From assembly GCF_000314975.1 (NCBI RefSeq), contig NZ_BAEN01000076.1, forward strand, positions 526,186-590,185: a stretch of 64,000 nt of DNA, read 5' to 3'. Below the pieces are notes generated by a model that was given only the letters and a program-made list of their open reading frames with translations, made no database searches and was not told the DNA's origin. Shown here one piece after another: positions 1-8,423 of this stretch. The translations under genes and the position numbers were made by a program. The DNA comes from Aliiglaciecola lipolytica E3 (lineage in GTDB: Bacteria; Pseudomonadota; Gammaproteobacteria; Enterobacterales; Alteromonadaceae). Each line of letters begins with the position of its first letter. Position 1 is the stretch's first letter.

Positions 1-1
1 T

Positions 2-271
2 GATGAAGGTGAGAAGCAAGGCATTTTGGATCGTATCGAAGCTGAGAAAAAACGTGGCAAGGTGAATGTACAACGCTTTAAAGGATTAGGTGAAATGAAT
101 CCGATGCAGTTGCGTGAAACCACCATGGATCCTAACACTCGTCGTTTGGTCCAACTTACCGAAGGCGACGCTGGGCAAATGATGGAATTGATGGATATGT
201 TACTTTCCAAAAAACGTGCCCCAGACCGCAAAGTTTGGTTAGAGTCAAAAGGGAATATGGCTGAAGTGTAA
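2..271 (+). CDS. parE: DNA topoisomerase IV subunit B, C-terminal end (partial)
   Basis: Only the last 89 codons are in the window; the gene begins upstream. The reading frame is open from base 2. ParE is the ATPase/TOPRIM subunit of topoisomerase IV, which with ParC decatenates daughter chromosomes. What is visible is the end of the TOPRIM-containing region and the tail: the family hallmark QRFKGLGEMNPMQL, then LRETTMDPNTRRL and a MDMLLSKKRAPDR tail, colinear with enterobacterial ParE. The tail spacing (MDMLL.KKR) fits ParE better than GyrB, which is longer here. The gene ends just before a strong intrinsic terminator, so it is the last gene of its transcript. Confidence 0.95.
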   Translation, partial: DEGEKQGILDRIEAEKKRGKVNVQRFKGLGEMNPMQLRETTMDPNTRRLVQLTEGDAGQMMELMDMLLSKKRAPDRKVWLESKGNMAEV

Positions 272-293
272 CCTACACATTTATGAATTAGAA

Positions 294-320
294 AAGCCAA
301 CAATCAGTTGGCTTTTTTTT
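294..320 (+). terminator. Intrinsic terminator after parE
   Basis: A perfect 8-bp stem AAGCCAAC / GTTGGCTT with the 5-nt loop AATCA is followed by a run of T (313-320). It lies 22 bases after the parE stop. The following gene's ribosome binding site (GGAG, 321-324) starts right after the T-run, so the HPP gene probably needs its own promoter or read-through. Confidence 0.85.
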
Positions 321-331
321 GGAGTATAAAA

Positions 332-1249
332 ATGAAGCGATTCACCGAAGCCTTACGTTTTATCGGTATTCAAAGCGATGTGGTTTCTTCTGAAAAAGTT
401 GTCGCAGCTATCGGTGGCACCTTAGCTATTTTACTAACCTACGCTCTTAGTGTGTATCTCATCGGCCCCGAGGGAAGTATTGTTATTCTACCGTCGATGG
501 GCGCGTCTACCGTGTTACTTTTTGCTGTTCCGCATGGTCAACTTTCTACTCCTTGGGCGCTTTTCGGTGGCAACTTAATTTCCGCTTTTGCGGGTGTGAC
601 AATGGTCAAACTCGTTCCTGATATTTATCTAGCTTCGGCATTGGCAGTAGGTACAGCCATTTTGTTTATGCATTTAGCTAGATGCCTGCATCCGCCGGGG
701 GGAGCAACCGCACTCGCCGCTGCGATTGGCGGACCTAGTTTTCAAGAATTAGGTTACTGGTATATGGTTACACCGACACTGATGAATTGTTTAATACTTT
801 TTCTCGTCGCCGTGGTGTTTAATAATCGGTTTCATTGGCGACGATATCCAATGGGATTGATGAAATATCAAGAAGTGAAAAATAATCCTGATACCAAACG
901 AATTTTACCCAAACACATACATCAAGCAATATCCCAATCTGAAGTCGTTGTAGATATCAGTGATCAGCAGCTTAAGCGTATTATTGATTTAGCGGACGAA
1001 ATAATGCGAGCAGAATCTGCTTTAGGTTTCGAGTTGGAAGTCGGGGCGTTTTATACCAATAGTTTACCGGGTATGCGCTGGTCAGTTAGACAGGTTGTTG
1101 ATGAGAGAGCACACAAAGAATTGTCGAAATATATGGTGGTATACCGGACCGTTGAGGGGGCCAATAAAGGTCATTCAGATAGCTGCTCTTTACTCGAATT
1201 TGCGGATTGGGCTACGGAAAAGCTGCAACCCAGTCGGAGACCCAAATAA
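332..1249 (+). CDS. HPP-family integral membrane protein with C-terminal soluble domain
   Basis: 305 residues. The N-terminal half (about 20-165) has five or so hydrophobic segments and carries the family signature HPPGGA at residues 120-125 in a membrane-proximal loop. Residues about 175-305 form a charged, soluble extension without membrane segments. HPP proteins are found in bacteria and plants; a plant chloroplast member transports nitrite, but the bacterial substrate is generally unknown, so transport is only inferred here. The ATG at 332 is chosen because GGAG lies 8 bases upstream; an earlier in-frame TTG at 308 falls inside the parE terminator. It stands alone between parE and an unrelated gene. 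Confidence 0.85.
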   Translation: MKRFTEALRFIGIQSDVVSSEKVVAAIGGTLAILLTYALSVYLIGPEGSIVILPSMGASTVLLFAVPHGQLSTPWALFGGNLISAFAGVTMVKLVPDIYLASALAVGTAILFMHLARCLHPPGGATALAAAIGGPSFQELGYWYMVTPTLMNCLILFLVAVVFNNRFHWRRYPMGLMKYQEVKNNPDTKRILPKHIHQAISQSEVVVDISDQQLKRIIDLADEIMRAESALGFELEVGAFYTNSLPGMRWSVRQVVDERAHKELSKYMVVYRTVEGANKGHSDSCSLLEFADWATEKLQPSRRPK

Positions 1250-1361
1250 CAGCGATGTGTCTTGTAAATACAAACGAGTCGAATCGCAGAGATTATTTAT
1301 TTCGGGCGTTCCTTTGCCAATCTAAAATGATATTATTCCACTAGAAATACATGACAGATTT

Positions 1362-1406
1362 GATAGTTGAGTGGTTTCGCCAGCATGATGCAACTATCTA
1401 TAAAAT
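1362..1406. promoter_or_regulatory. Inverted repeat beside an AT-rich -10-like element
   Basis: GATAGTTG (1362-1369) and CAACTATC (1391-1398) are perfect 8-bp inverted arms 21 bases apart, immediately followed by TATAAAAT (1399-1406), which looks like a -10 element. It sits about 90 bases before the start of the gene at 1496. It could be an operator or a stem in the leader; no good -35 hexamer is visible, so the promoter reading is tentative. Confidence 0.3.
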
Positions 1407-1495
1407 AGTGCGAAGCTCTTTACGGGTGTTAAATAATTAAAGCGGAATTATAAAAGAGCGATGTTTGTTTCAGCATTATTTTTGGACATAACGAC

Positions 1496-2782
1496 ATGTC
1501 TAGGTTAATTAAATTCTTCAAAATGACACTGCTTTTTTTAATTGCGGTGACTGTTGTATTAGTAGTTTTAATATTTGAAACAAAACCTTTGGTCGTGGCT
1601 AATGCCTCTAAACAAGTAGACGACGCAGATTCAGTCAATATTTTGTTGCGACAAATCAGGCAAATTACCCAACGACGCTTTGTTCCACAAACCATTTATA
1701 TGTCAAATCCGCAAATGAATAGCCTTGTGGGGTTTATGCAACGTGCCGTCCCCGAATTTTCCGGGGAAGTGCTTACCGACAAAGAAAAGCTAACCACTAA
1801 GTTTACTTACAAAGTCCCCGTTGATTGGTTTTCTTTATACCTTAATTTCAGCGCAGAATTGATCACAGCGCCAGGTGTTCAGGTTAGAAATATCCAATTA
1901 GGTGATTTGCCTATTTATGGGCAATGGGGTGTTTCAGCCATGACCTTTTTAGTCAATTGGTGGACCAATAGTGATTTGGGAGACATGGCCCTGAATCAAG
2001 TGTCGGAGGTGAAAACCTCAGAGAACGCGGTGGAAATTAGATTAATTCCTATTCATGACTTTTTAGTGAGTTTGAATGAAATTAAAAACGGACTATCCGG
2101 CTCTGATAACGAAGAATTAAAACAGAAGGTAACATTTTATTTAGCATATTTGGATAGTTTGAGCTTTTCCAGTCTACCTACAGGTCAGCCGCTGGCAGAT
2201 TATTTAAAGCCGTTGTTTCAAAAAGCGCAAAGCCAAACGGTAAATTCTTCTGCCGTGGTTGAAAATGAAGCAGCCTTGTTGGCACTAGCCATTTATGCGG
2301 GACATCATCGCATCGCGAATTTTATTGGCAATGTGCAGCCGTTCGAAGGCAAGGTAGTTATGCCTTACTATCGACCACTGATTAGTGGTCGGAGTGATTT
2401 AACCCAGCACTTTGTTATTTCAGCGGCCATTAAAATTTTGTCGCAACAGGGAATTAGTGCAGCTATAGGTGAATTTAAGGAATTAATGGACCGAGCAGAA
2501 GGTGGATCAGGCTTTAGTTTTGCTGATTTAGCAGCTGATTTAGCAGGCATAAAACTCGCAGTGATGGCGATTGACCCTGTTCATGCAGAAACTTTGCAAG
2601 CTTCGTTAGCCAATATCAGTAGTGAGGAGCAGTTTTTCCCTGCCATTACGCATTTACCTGAAGGGTTAAGTAAAAACGAATTTAGCCGCCAATATGGAGA
2701 TGTAGAAGGCGAGAAATATAAACAGGTGGTGGCGTTAATCAATCAGCGAATCGATGATTTAGCACTGTATCAAGGTCTGTGA
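1496..2782 (+). CDS. Unknown membrane-anchored protein
   Basis: 428 residues that I do not recognise. Residues 8-27 are one strongly hydrophobic segment after a basic start (RLIKFFK), giving an N-terminal anchor with the rest probably periplasmic. The body mixes beta-rich stretches (100-200) with helical ones and has a distinctive tail near 385-428 (HLPEGLSKNEF...YGDVEGEKY), the kind of conserved motif expected of a real family rather than chance coding. No catalytic motif is visible. Start: ATG at 1496 with only a weak purine-rich tract upstream. The product converges on the small gene at 2798, leaving 15 bases between them. Confidence 0.7.
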   Translation: MSRLIKFFKMTLLFLIAVTVVLVVLIFETKPLVVANASKQVDDADSVNILLRQIRQITQRRFVPQTIYMSNPQMNSLVGFMQRAVPEFSGEVLTDKEKLTTKFTYKVPVDWFSLYLNFSAELITAPGVQVRNIQLGDLPIYGQWGVSAMTFLVNWWTNSDLGDMALNQVSEVKTSENAVEIRLIPIHDFLVSLNEIKNGLSGSDNEELKQKVTFYLAYLDSLSFSSLPTGQPLADYLKPLFQKAQSQTVNSSAVVENEAALLALAIYAGHHRIANFIGNVQPFEGKVVMPYYRPLISGRSDLTQHFVISAAIKILSQQGISAAIGEFKELMDRAEGGSGFSFADLAADLAGIKLAVMAIDPVHAETLQASLANISSEEQFFPAITHLPEGLSKNEFSRQYGDVEGEKYKQVVALINQRIDDLALYQGL

Positions 2783-2797
2783 AAGCTTAACTTTTGG

Positions 2798-3133
2798 TTA
2801 TAACAGGTCTTGTATGGAGCGATAAACTTCAGTCGCTTTCTCAGAGGTCAAGTTATTGCGTGCCGCTGAACCAACACTACTAGATACGCGAATAAATTCA
2901 TTGCCAGTGACGTCAGCAGATTCCTCAGCTTGATTTCCCGCATTCACGCTTTCTCTACGTTCATTTTGAGTTTGTTCGTTTTGTTGTAAAATTCTGGCCT
3001 GAGCAGATAATTCAACTTCGGGCTTGTTGGCATTGCCAATACCAAACGCATTCACGCCTGTTGATTCACTTTTAAATGCACCAGAAAGTGACGCAGAAAG
3101 ATTATTTAGATTGTTACTAATACCGATTTCCAT
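2798..3133 (-). CDS. Small polar protein of unknown function
   Basis: 111 residues, no signal peptide, no Trp, Cys or His; rich in Asn, Ser, Glu and Ala. The N-terminus (MEIGISNNLNNL) and the C-terminus (SEKATEVYRSIQDLL) look structured and flank a low-complexity polar middle with SAQARILQQNEQ. The style recalls the small motility-associated protein encoded nearby at 3718, but no homology can be claimed. Start: ATG at 3133 has GAGG seven bases upstream; a GTG two codons earlier is less well placed. The gene could be expressed from the 130-base AT-rich gap upstream, where TATAAT-like strings occur. Confidence 0.6.
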   Translation of the reverse strand: MEIGISNNLNNLSASLSGAFKSESTGVNAFGIGNANKPEVELSAQARILQQNEQTQNERRESVNAGNQAEESADVTGNEFIRVSSSVGSAARNNLTSEKATEVYRSIQDLL

Positions 3134-3265
3134 TTTCACACCTCATAAGGTAATGCCCCACCACATTTGATGCATGTAACGGGTAGAAACTATCTCCATC
3201 TATAATTATGGTGTATTTTGTATAAAAAACAACCTGCGCGCGATGTGTAAACGGTCGTTCTAATA

Positions 3266-3595
3266 TTATAACGTGACTTTAAATTGGCTTAGCGTGCTAA
3301 GTAATAATTCCATTTTTTTAACGATGTCTGGTAATTTTTGTTCTATTTGTGACTGCTGGTTTTCTTCAAGTTTAGCTACTTCAACAGCCAGTTCCTTTAC
3401 GTAAGGCACAAAACGTTTGCTCTGCACACTAAATCCCGCATCTTCAGCAAATATATGATTAAACTTACCTTTTCCTGATTGTTGTAATTTAGCAAGGGCT
3501 TCGTCAGCATCTATCGCTTTGCGATATATTACCTGCATGTTTTCAGCTAGTTTTTCAAATAAAGGTCGAAGTTTAGAGTCAGAATCAGTGGGCAT
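3266..3595 (-). CDS. Small helical protein of unknown function
   Basis: 109 residues, no hydrophobic segment. Residues 5-40 and 65-105 look helical with heptad-like spacing of Leu, Val and Ile, and a central FNHIFAEDAGF...SKRFVPYVKE stretch looks conserved. It is probably a small cytoplasmic helical protein. I do not recognise it; a distant resemblance to helical replication-restart proteins was considered but is too weak to name. It points away from the YjfB-like gene at 3718, with a 122-base divergent gap that contains a sigma-28-like promoter for the other strand. Confidence 0.5.
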   Translation of the reverse strand: MPTDSDSKLRPLFEKLAENMQVIYRKAIDADEALAKLQQSGKGKFNHIFAEDAGFSVQSKRFVPYVKELAVEVAKLEENQQSQIEQKLPDIVKKMELLLSTLSQFKVTL

Positions 3596-3628
3596 TAAAA
3601 AGATCTCAAAAAAAGTGGAAAAAAATAC

Positions 3629-3655
3629 TCAAGAAAGTTTCAGTAGGGTCGATAA
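3629..3655 (+). promoter_or_regulatory. Candidate sigma-28 (FliA) promoter for the YjfB-like gene
   Basis: TCAAGAAA (3629-3636), an 11-base spacer, then GTCGATAA (3648-3655). The enterobacterial FliA consensus is TAAAGTTT-N11-GCCGATAA: the -10 matches at 7 of 8 and the -35 core TAAAG at 4 of 5. Transcription would start near 3662, about 56 bases before the ATG at 3718. The spacing is exact and the downstream gene is motility-like, which supports the call; the poor 3' half of the -35 argues for caution. Confidence 0.5.
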
Positions 3656-3717
3656 CGACCGTAGACGGGTAATTCTGCCTGTTTTTTTAAATTGCTACAA
3701 GCAATGAGGTAATTGGT

Positions 3718-3906
3718 ATGGAACTTCAAGGTGTAAATGCATCTGGAACTACCGGTGCGCCGCTTGAGATAAAAGCTTTGCAACTTGCGAAATCAAATCA
3801 AGAGATTCAAGGCCAAGCGACGCTTCAGTTGTTGGAATCAGCAGCTGACGTACCAAAAGTTTCTTCGAATCCTGCAATTGGGTCAAATGTCGATACATTT
3901 GCTTAA
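3718..3906 (+). CDS. Small YjfB-like putative motility protein
   Basis: 62 residues. It has the layout of small YjfB-like proteins: a short variable start, a central amphipathic helix (LEIKALQLAKSNQEIQGQATLQLLES, about residues 17-42), then a Pro/Asn/Gly-rich tail ending near SNVDTFA. Such proteins are annotated as putative motility proteins, but their job is not established. The start is supported by GAGGT nine bases upstream. A sigma-28-like promoter lies upstream. It converges on epmB, whose stop codon starts at the very next base (3907), so the two genes abut tail to tail. Confidence 0.6.
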   Translation: MELQGVNASGTTGAPLEIKALQLAKSNQEIQGQATLQLLESAADVPKVSSNPAIGSNVDTFA

Positions 3907-4944
3907 TTAAGGGTGAAGATGTAAGTCTAAGGGCGTTTTGCCGGGCTGTCCGCTAATTTCTCTTACGAGTTTGGGGACAAGAAAGCCTGGCAAGCGTTTT
4001 ATCATCTCTGCCATTATTAACCTTGCTTTGCTTTCATCAACGTCAAAATGTGTAGCGCCTTTCACTTTATCAAGCATATGCAAGTAATAGGGCATAATTC
4101 CCACTTCAAATAAGCGCTCACTCAGTGCAATTTGGCTTTCGGTATCATCGTTAACCCCTGCCAGTAATACTGATTGATTAAGTAAGGTCACGTCTGCCTC
4201 TTTCAACAACTTCAATTTGTTTTGCAGTGTTATATCAATTTCATTGGCATGGTTAATATGCAGAACAATAATTATTTTCAGTTTAGACTTGGTTATCCAA
4301 TCGATGAAGTGGGGATCAATACGATTAGGGATCACCACCGGCAGTCGAGTATGCAATCGCAAGCGGGTTATATGCGGTATTTGTTCAATCTGTTGGGTGA
4401 GCCAAGCCAAAAAATCATCTTTCGCCATGAGCGGATCACCGCCTGAGTAAATCACTTCATTGAGCTGCTGATCTTCTGAAATGTATTTAAGTGCATTTAA
4501 CCAACCTGGTTTATTTAAACTGTTTTGCTGATAGGGAAAATGCCGGCGAAAACAATATCGGCAATTCACCGCACAACCGCCGCGTACCATCAGCAAGGCT
4601 CTAGATTGGTATTTATGCAGAATACCTTGTTGCGGTGTTGCTTGTTCTTGTAACGGATCAACACTATATTCTGGGTCTTCAAAGTATTCGTCATACAGCG
4701 GAAACACCTGCTTAAACAACGGGTCGAGCGGATCTGACTTGGCCATTAAATTGGCAAAGTGTAACGGTACACGCATAGGAAATAATTTCCGTGCAGTGAT
4801 GTTTTGGGTATGTTGGTTTATTGGAATATTAAGAAATTCCAATAATTTTTCTGGTTGATTAAAACTAGTCGCTAGTTCTTTTTGCCAGTTACTCTCTACA
4901 GAGATGGATTTTTTAGGTATTATCAGCGCCAAACGAGTACTCAA
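3907..4944 (-). CDS. epmB: EF-P (R)-beta-lysine synthesis enzyme, lysine 2,3-aminomutase-like
   Basis: 345 residues. EpmB (YjeK) isomerises (S)-alpha-lysine to (R)-beta-lysine, which EpmA ligates to elongation factor P. The radical-SAM cluster motif C124-x3-C128-x2-C131 lies in RGGCAVNCRYCFRRHF; GGDPLM follows as the SAM-binding GGxP motif, and the PLP-binding lysine should lie in the C-terminal quarter (KTPLDL end). Length and motif order match E. coli EpmB. The only standard start that keeps the full N-terminus is TTG at 4944; an in-frame stop lies four codons upstream, and no clear ribosome binding site is seen, so expression may be low. It is divergent from efp with only 20 bases between the start codons. 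Confidence 0.93.
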   Translation of the reverse strand: MSTRLALIIPKKSISVESNWQKELATSFNQPEKLLEFLNIPINQHTQNITARKLFPMRVPLHFANLMAKSDPLDPLFKQVFPLYDEYFEDPEYSVDPLQEQATPQQGILHKYQSRALLMVRGGCAVNCRYCFRRHFPYQQNSLNKPGWLNALKYISEDQQLNEVIYSGGDPLMAKDDFLAWLTQQIEQIPHITRLRLHTRLPVVIPNRIDPHFIDWITKSKLKIIIVLHINHANEIDITLQNKLKLLKEADVTLLNQSVLLAGVNDDTESQIALSERLFEVGIMPYYLHMLDKVKGATHFDVDESKARLIMAEMIKRLPGFLVPKLVREISGQPGKTPLDLHLHP

Positions 4945-4964
4945 TCGATTAATTTAGAGGATTT

Positions 4965-5534
4965 ATGGCTAATTACAGCACAAATGAATTCAAAGCGGGC
5001 TTAAAGATAATGCTCGACGGCGAACCTTGCAACGTTCTTGAGAACGAATATGTTAAACCAGGTAAAGGTCAGGCCTTTAATCGGGTCAAAATTCGTAAAC
5101 TAATTTCTGGAAAAGTGCTAGAAAAAACCTTTCGTTCCGGGGATAGTGTTGAAGGTGCGGATGTAATGGATACTGACCTTACCTATTTGTATAACGATGG
5201 TGAATTTTACCATTTTATGAATAATGACACATTCGAACAAATTGCCGCCGACGAAAAAGCGGTAGGTGAGAGTGTTAAATGGTTAGTTGAAAACGATACT
5301 TGTACCATTACTTTGTGGAATGGCAGCCCCATCGTTGTTACGCCACCAAATTTTGTTGAGCTTGAGATCACTGAAACTGATCCTGGTTTGAAAGGAGACA
5401 CAGCGGGTACAGGCGGAAAACCTGCTACTTTGGTGACTGGCGCAGTAGTACGAGTTCCTTTGTTTGTGCAAACAGGTGAAGTGATAAAAGTTGATACTCG
5501 CAGTGGTGAATACGTTTCTCGCGCGCAAAAGTAA
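4965..5534 (+). CDS. efp: Elongation factor P
   Basis: 189 residues, usual length. EF-P binds between the P and E sites of ribosomes stalled on polyproline and promotes peptide-bond formation. The modified residue Lys34 is present in the conserved loop VKPGKGQAF, so this is the beta-lysylated EF-P type, consistent with flanking epmB and epmA. Three beta-barrel domains are recognisable: KOW-like domain I (1-64), OB domain II (65-127) and OB domain III, ending in [11 protein letters not shown]. Start: ATG 4965 with AGAGG seven bases upstream. Its promoter must overlap the 5' coding end of epmB because the gap is only 20 bases. Confidence 0.97.
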   Translation: MANYSTNEFKAGLKIMLDGEPCNVLENEYVKPGKGQAFNRVKIRKLISGKVLEKTFRSGDSVEGADVMDTDLTYLYNDGEFYHFMNNDTFEQIAADEKAVGESVKWLVENDTCTITLWNGSPIVVTPPNFVELEITETDPGLKGDTAGTGGKPATLVTGAVVRVPLFVQTGEVIKVDTRSGEYVSRAQK

Positions 5535-5545
5535 CTCACTTTTTC

Positions 5546-5569
5546 GGAGCTTAATGTCTTTTAAGCTCC
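5546..5569 (+). other. Perfect hairpin between efp and epmA
   Basis: GGAGCTTA (5546-5553) and TAAGCTCC (5562-5569) form an 8-bp perfect stem with an 8-base loop. There is no T-run after it, so it is unlikely to be a strong intrinsic terminator. It may instead stabilise the efp 3' end, act as a partial attenuator or mark an RNA processing point that lets efp be expressed much more than epmA. Confidence 0.5.
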
Positions 5570-5588
5570 ATCTAATTTCCAGGTTCAC

Positions 5589-6566
5589 ATGACTATATCG
5601 GATAACTGGCAACCTTCGGCCTCCATTTCTATATTGCAAAAGCGTGCGCGCATCATTGCTCAAATTCGCGCTTTTTTTGTGCAGCGTGACGTACTCGAAG
5701 TGGAAACGCCGGCTTTGTCTTTGTCAGGTGTGACGGATGTGCATTTGCATGCATTCAATACGTTATTTCAAAGTCCATTGAAACCTGAATCGACACCGTT
5801 GTTTTTGCAGACATCGCCAGAGTTTGCCATGAAACGACTGCTTTGCGCTGGCAGCGGCTGTATATTTCAAATTTGTAAATCGTTTCGCAATGAAGAAGCC
5901 GGTAGGCATCATAACCCTGAATTCACAATGTTAGAGTGGTATCGGGTTAATTTTGACCATCTCCAGTTAATTGACGAAGTCGATCAGCTTTTGCAGTTGG
6001 TCTTACAAACGGAACCTCTAGAGATATTAACTTATCAAAATGCGTTTCAAAGGTTTTGTGATATCGATCCGTTAGCGTGCTCGCTTGACGAATTAAAGTT
6101 AAAGGCTTGCGAATTTGGATTCGAAAATATCGCAGCAATTGAAGATTCTATAGACGTATTACTGCAACTACTTTGTAGTCAAGTGATCGAACCTAAAATT
6201 GGTCAAAATCGACCTGTAGCCTTGGTTGGTTTTCCTGCGTCACAGGCTGCATTGGCAAGGCTTGAAGAAAGCGACCCACGCACAGCTCGACGCTTTGAAG
6301 TGTATTTCAAAGGCATAGAACTGGCCAACGGTTACCACGAATTGGCTGATGCCAATGAGCAGTTGCAACGATTTGAACAAGATAACCAAACGCGCAAACA
6401 AAAAGGATTAAAACAAATTCCTGTAGATCACAGGTTTTTAGCTGCAATGAAATCCGGATTGCCAGATTGTTCTGGTGTTGCGTTAGGCATTGACCGCTTA
6501 ATTATGCTCGCCTGTCATTCCCAAAACATTGATAGTGTCTTAAGTTTTTCAATTAATAACGCGTAA
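5589..6566 (+). CDS. epmA: EF-P lysyltransferase (EF-P--(R)-beta-lysine ligase)
   Basis: 325 residues, the length of EpmA (GenX/PoxA/YjeA), a truncated class II lysyl-tRNA synthetase homologue without an anticodon-binding domain. It activates (R)-beta-lysine with ATP and transfers it to Lys34 of EF-P. Class II motif 2 is at about 98-118 (KSFRNEE ... HHNPEFTMLEWY) and motif 3 at the end (SGVALGIDRLIML). The absence of the roughly 150-residue OB-fold tRNA-binding domain separates it from LysS. It follows efp by 54 bases on the same strand, so the modifier and its target are co-directional, and epmB lies on the other side of efp. Confidence 0.95.
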   Translation: MTISDNWQPSASISILQKRARIIAQIRAFFVQRDVLEVETPALSLSGVTDVHLHAFNTLFQSPLKPESTPLFLQTSPEFAMKRLLCAGSGCIFQICKSFRNEEAGRHHNPEFTMLEWYRVNFDHLQLIDEVDQLLQLVLQTEPLEILTYQNAFQRFCDIDPLACSLDELKLKACEFGFENIAAIEDSIDVLLQLLCSQVIEPKIGQNRPVALVGFPASQAALARLEESDPRTARRFEVYFKGIELANGYHELADANEQLQRFEQDNQTRKQKGLKQIPVDHRFLAAMKSGLPDCSGVALGIDRLIMLACHSQNIDSVLSFSINNA

Positions 6567-6743
6567 CCTCATACCTCAATACTATCTTTTATAACGTTTA
6601 AATTACGAAAGTAATGGTATCAAAAGTATTTTTTGCTAAACTAAAACTGATGGATCTTTAATCGATGTAGCAACAAGCAATGCTTTATTCATCGCATAAA
6701 ATTGAATGAAGCGTAGGTAAGTTTCGATTTCACGAGTGGATTG

Positions 6744-7883
6744 ATGTCACGATTTTTCCCCAAACCGAAGCCCGCATATCTAGCGGATTATTTGGTACAT
6801 AGTAATTCCAACAATATTAAGTACGTTATTTACTTTTCATACTTGGCTTGTGTGGTGTTTGGTATTCAACTACTAAACCATTTCCGACTTGGTGATGAAA
6901 TGTTGAATGCTGCAAACTTGCCTTATACCTTGCTGTATTCATTTTCATTAATTGTTGCAACCGCGAATATCCTGGTTTTAGGGAAGCTTAAATCACTATC
7001 GAAACTGTCGTCTTTTGTTAGCTTTATTGAGGCTTTGTTTTCTACATTTCTAGCCAGTGTTGCTGTTTTTTGGTCGATATTAAGTGTCAATGACGGCCAC
7101 GGAATAACCCCCTTTGCTATCTTAATGATGTTGCTGTGTTTCCCTCTACAAGGGCAATTAAATTTGCTATTGGGGATTATTAGCACGGCTTTTGTTTGTT
7201 TAATGTTTGGCCTTATTCGCTATGCCGATATTGATAATATCTGGCCAGGTATTGTTACTGGATTTACCAGTGCGGTAGCGTGTTTTGTGGTGGCTAATTT
7301 AATCGAAAGAATACGATTAGAAAATTTTGAAATGATCTCTAAATTAAGCAGTATAAATAAACAGCTGCATCGCTTATCGCAGGAAGATCATCTTACAAAA
7401 CTGCTCAATCGTCGAGCGATAGACAATGCTTTAAAGCGAGAGCTCACTCGCAGTGAGCGCTTTGACCATCCACTTTCGTTATTAATGATCGATGTTGATA
7501 ATTTTAAACAGATTAATGATGGCTTTGGGCATGTTTTTGGTGATCAGGTGCTGGTCGACATCTCCCAATGTATCAAAAAGCATATACGCGATGTAGACTA
7601 TGTTGGAAGAATGGGGGGCGATGAGTTTTTAGTTATCTTGATTGAAACAAACCAAGATAACGCCCTGCAAATTGCTGACAGAATGCGAAATGAAGTAATG
7701 AATCTGAATAACCAACATAAAGATTGTCACGTTTCAATCAGTGTCGGACTGACGGTAGCACAAGGTGAAAGTGTCGTGGCATTATTGGAAAAAGCTGATA
7801 AAGCCTTATACCTCGCTAAAAAAGCAGGCAAAAATAAAGTTCGAAATATCTTTATTCACTCTGATAAACCGTCTATTTCATGA
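6744..7883 (+). CDS. Membrane-bound GGDEF diguanylate cyclase
   Basis: 379 residues. Roughly six hydrophobic segments between residues 25 and 190 form a membrane sensor without a recognised ligand domain; a short helix (about 195-215) leads into a C-terminal GGDEF domain. The active site is intact: MGGDEF preceded by five residues and the inhibitory-site RxxD (RDVD), so the enzyme should make cyclic di-GMP and be product-inhibited. DxxTxLxNRR (DHLTKLLNRR) marks the start of the domain. ATG 6744 is preferred over the adjacent TTG at 6741. Its stop overlaps the next gene's start by four bases (ATGA), implying translational coupling with the GNAT protein. No EAL domain is present. Confidence 0.92.
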   Translation: MSRFFPKPKPAYLADYLVHSNSNNIKYVIYFSYLACVVFGIQLLNHFRLGDEMLNAANLPYTLLYSFSLIVATANILVLGKLKSLSKLSSFVSFIEALFSTFLASVAVFWSILSVNDGHGITPFAILMMLLCFPLQGQLNLLLGIISTAFVCLMFGLIRYADIDNIWPGIVTGFTSAVACFVVANLIERIRLENFEMISKLSSINKQLHRLSQEDHLTKLLNRRAIDNALKRELTRSERFDHPLSLLMIDVDNFKQINDGFGHVFGDQVLVDISQCIKKHIRDVDYVGRMGGDEFLVILIETNQDNALQIADRMRNEVMNLNNQHKDCHVSISVGLTVAQGESVVALLEKADKALYLAKKAGKNKVRNIFIHSDKPSIS

Positions 7884-8398
7884 GTTGTACGGGCACCTTA
7901 GTTGCGCAAACAGAGCGCTTGAATATTCGTAAAGTCACTACGGCTGAAGCGTTTTTCATACTAGAACTAGTTAATGATCCAGACTGGATAAGACATATTG
8001 GTGATCGTGATATTCACAATCAAGCGGATGCGCGCAGGTTTATTGAAGACGGCCCTTTTGTCTCGTATCAAAAAAATGGCTTTGGCTTGTACGTGTTTTG
8101 TGACAACCGTAAAAACCGTCCTATGGGCGTATGTGGAATGTTACAGAGAACGTTCTTGGATGCGCCGGATATTGGTTACGCAATTTTGCCAGCATACCGA
8201 CGTAAAGGGTTTACGTTTGAAGCGTGCCAAGGTGTGTTGCAAGCTGATTGTCAGCGTTTAGGCCTTAAAAAAGTACATGCAATTATTTCTAAAGAAAATA
8301 CCCAATCAATCAATCTAATCGAAAGATTGGGCTTCACATTCACTAAGGTTATCCAACACCAGCAAACCGACACCCTGTTATACAGCTTTTTCAAGTGA
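7880..8398 (+). CDS. GNAT family N-acetyltransferase (RimJ/RimL-like)
   Basis: 172 residues of the Acetyltransf_3 type: N-terminal TERLNIRKVT strand, a central beta-bulge (DIGYAILPAYRRKGF) containing the acetyl-CoA pyrophosphate-binding R/Q-x-x-G-x-G/A-like loop (RRKGFTFEA), and the C-terminal NTQSINLIERLGF helix-strand. Substrate unknown; relatives acetylate ribosomal protein N-termini, antibiotics or small amines. The ATG at 7880 overlaps the TGA of the diguanylate cyclase, so the two are coexpressed, but a functional link with c-di-GMP is only suggested by position. Confidence 0.88.
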   Translation: MSCTGTLVAQTERLNIRKVTTAEAFFILELVNDPDWIRHIGDRDIHNQADARRFIEDGPFVSYQKNGFGLYVFCDNRKNRPMGVCGMLQRTFLDAPDIGYAILPAYRRKGFTFEACQGVLQADCQRLGLKKVHAIISKENTQSINLIERLGFTFTKVIQHQQTDTLLYSFFK

Positions 8399-8423
8399 AA
8401 TTGAGTGTCAGAACTACTTTTAG

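Noticed and set aside
1095..1325. Short plus-strand frame overlapping the HPP gene end
   Set aside because: Out of frame with the HPP gene, no ribosome binding site, composition like a shadow frame.
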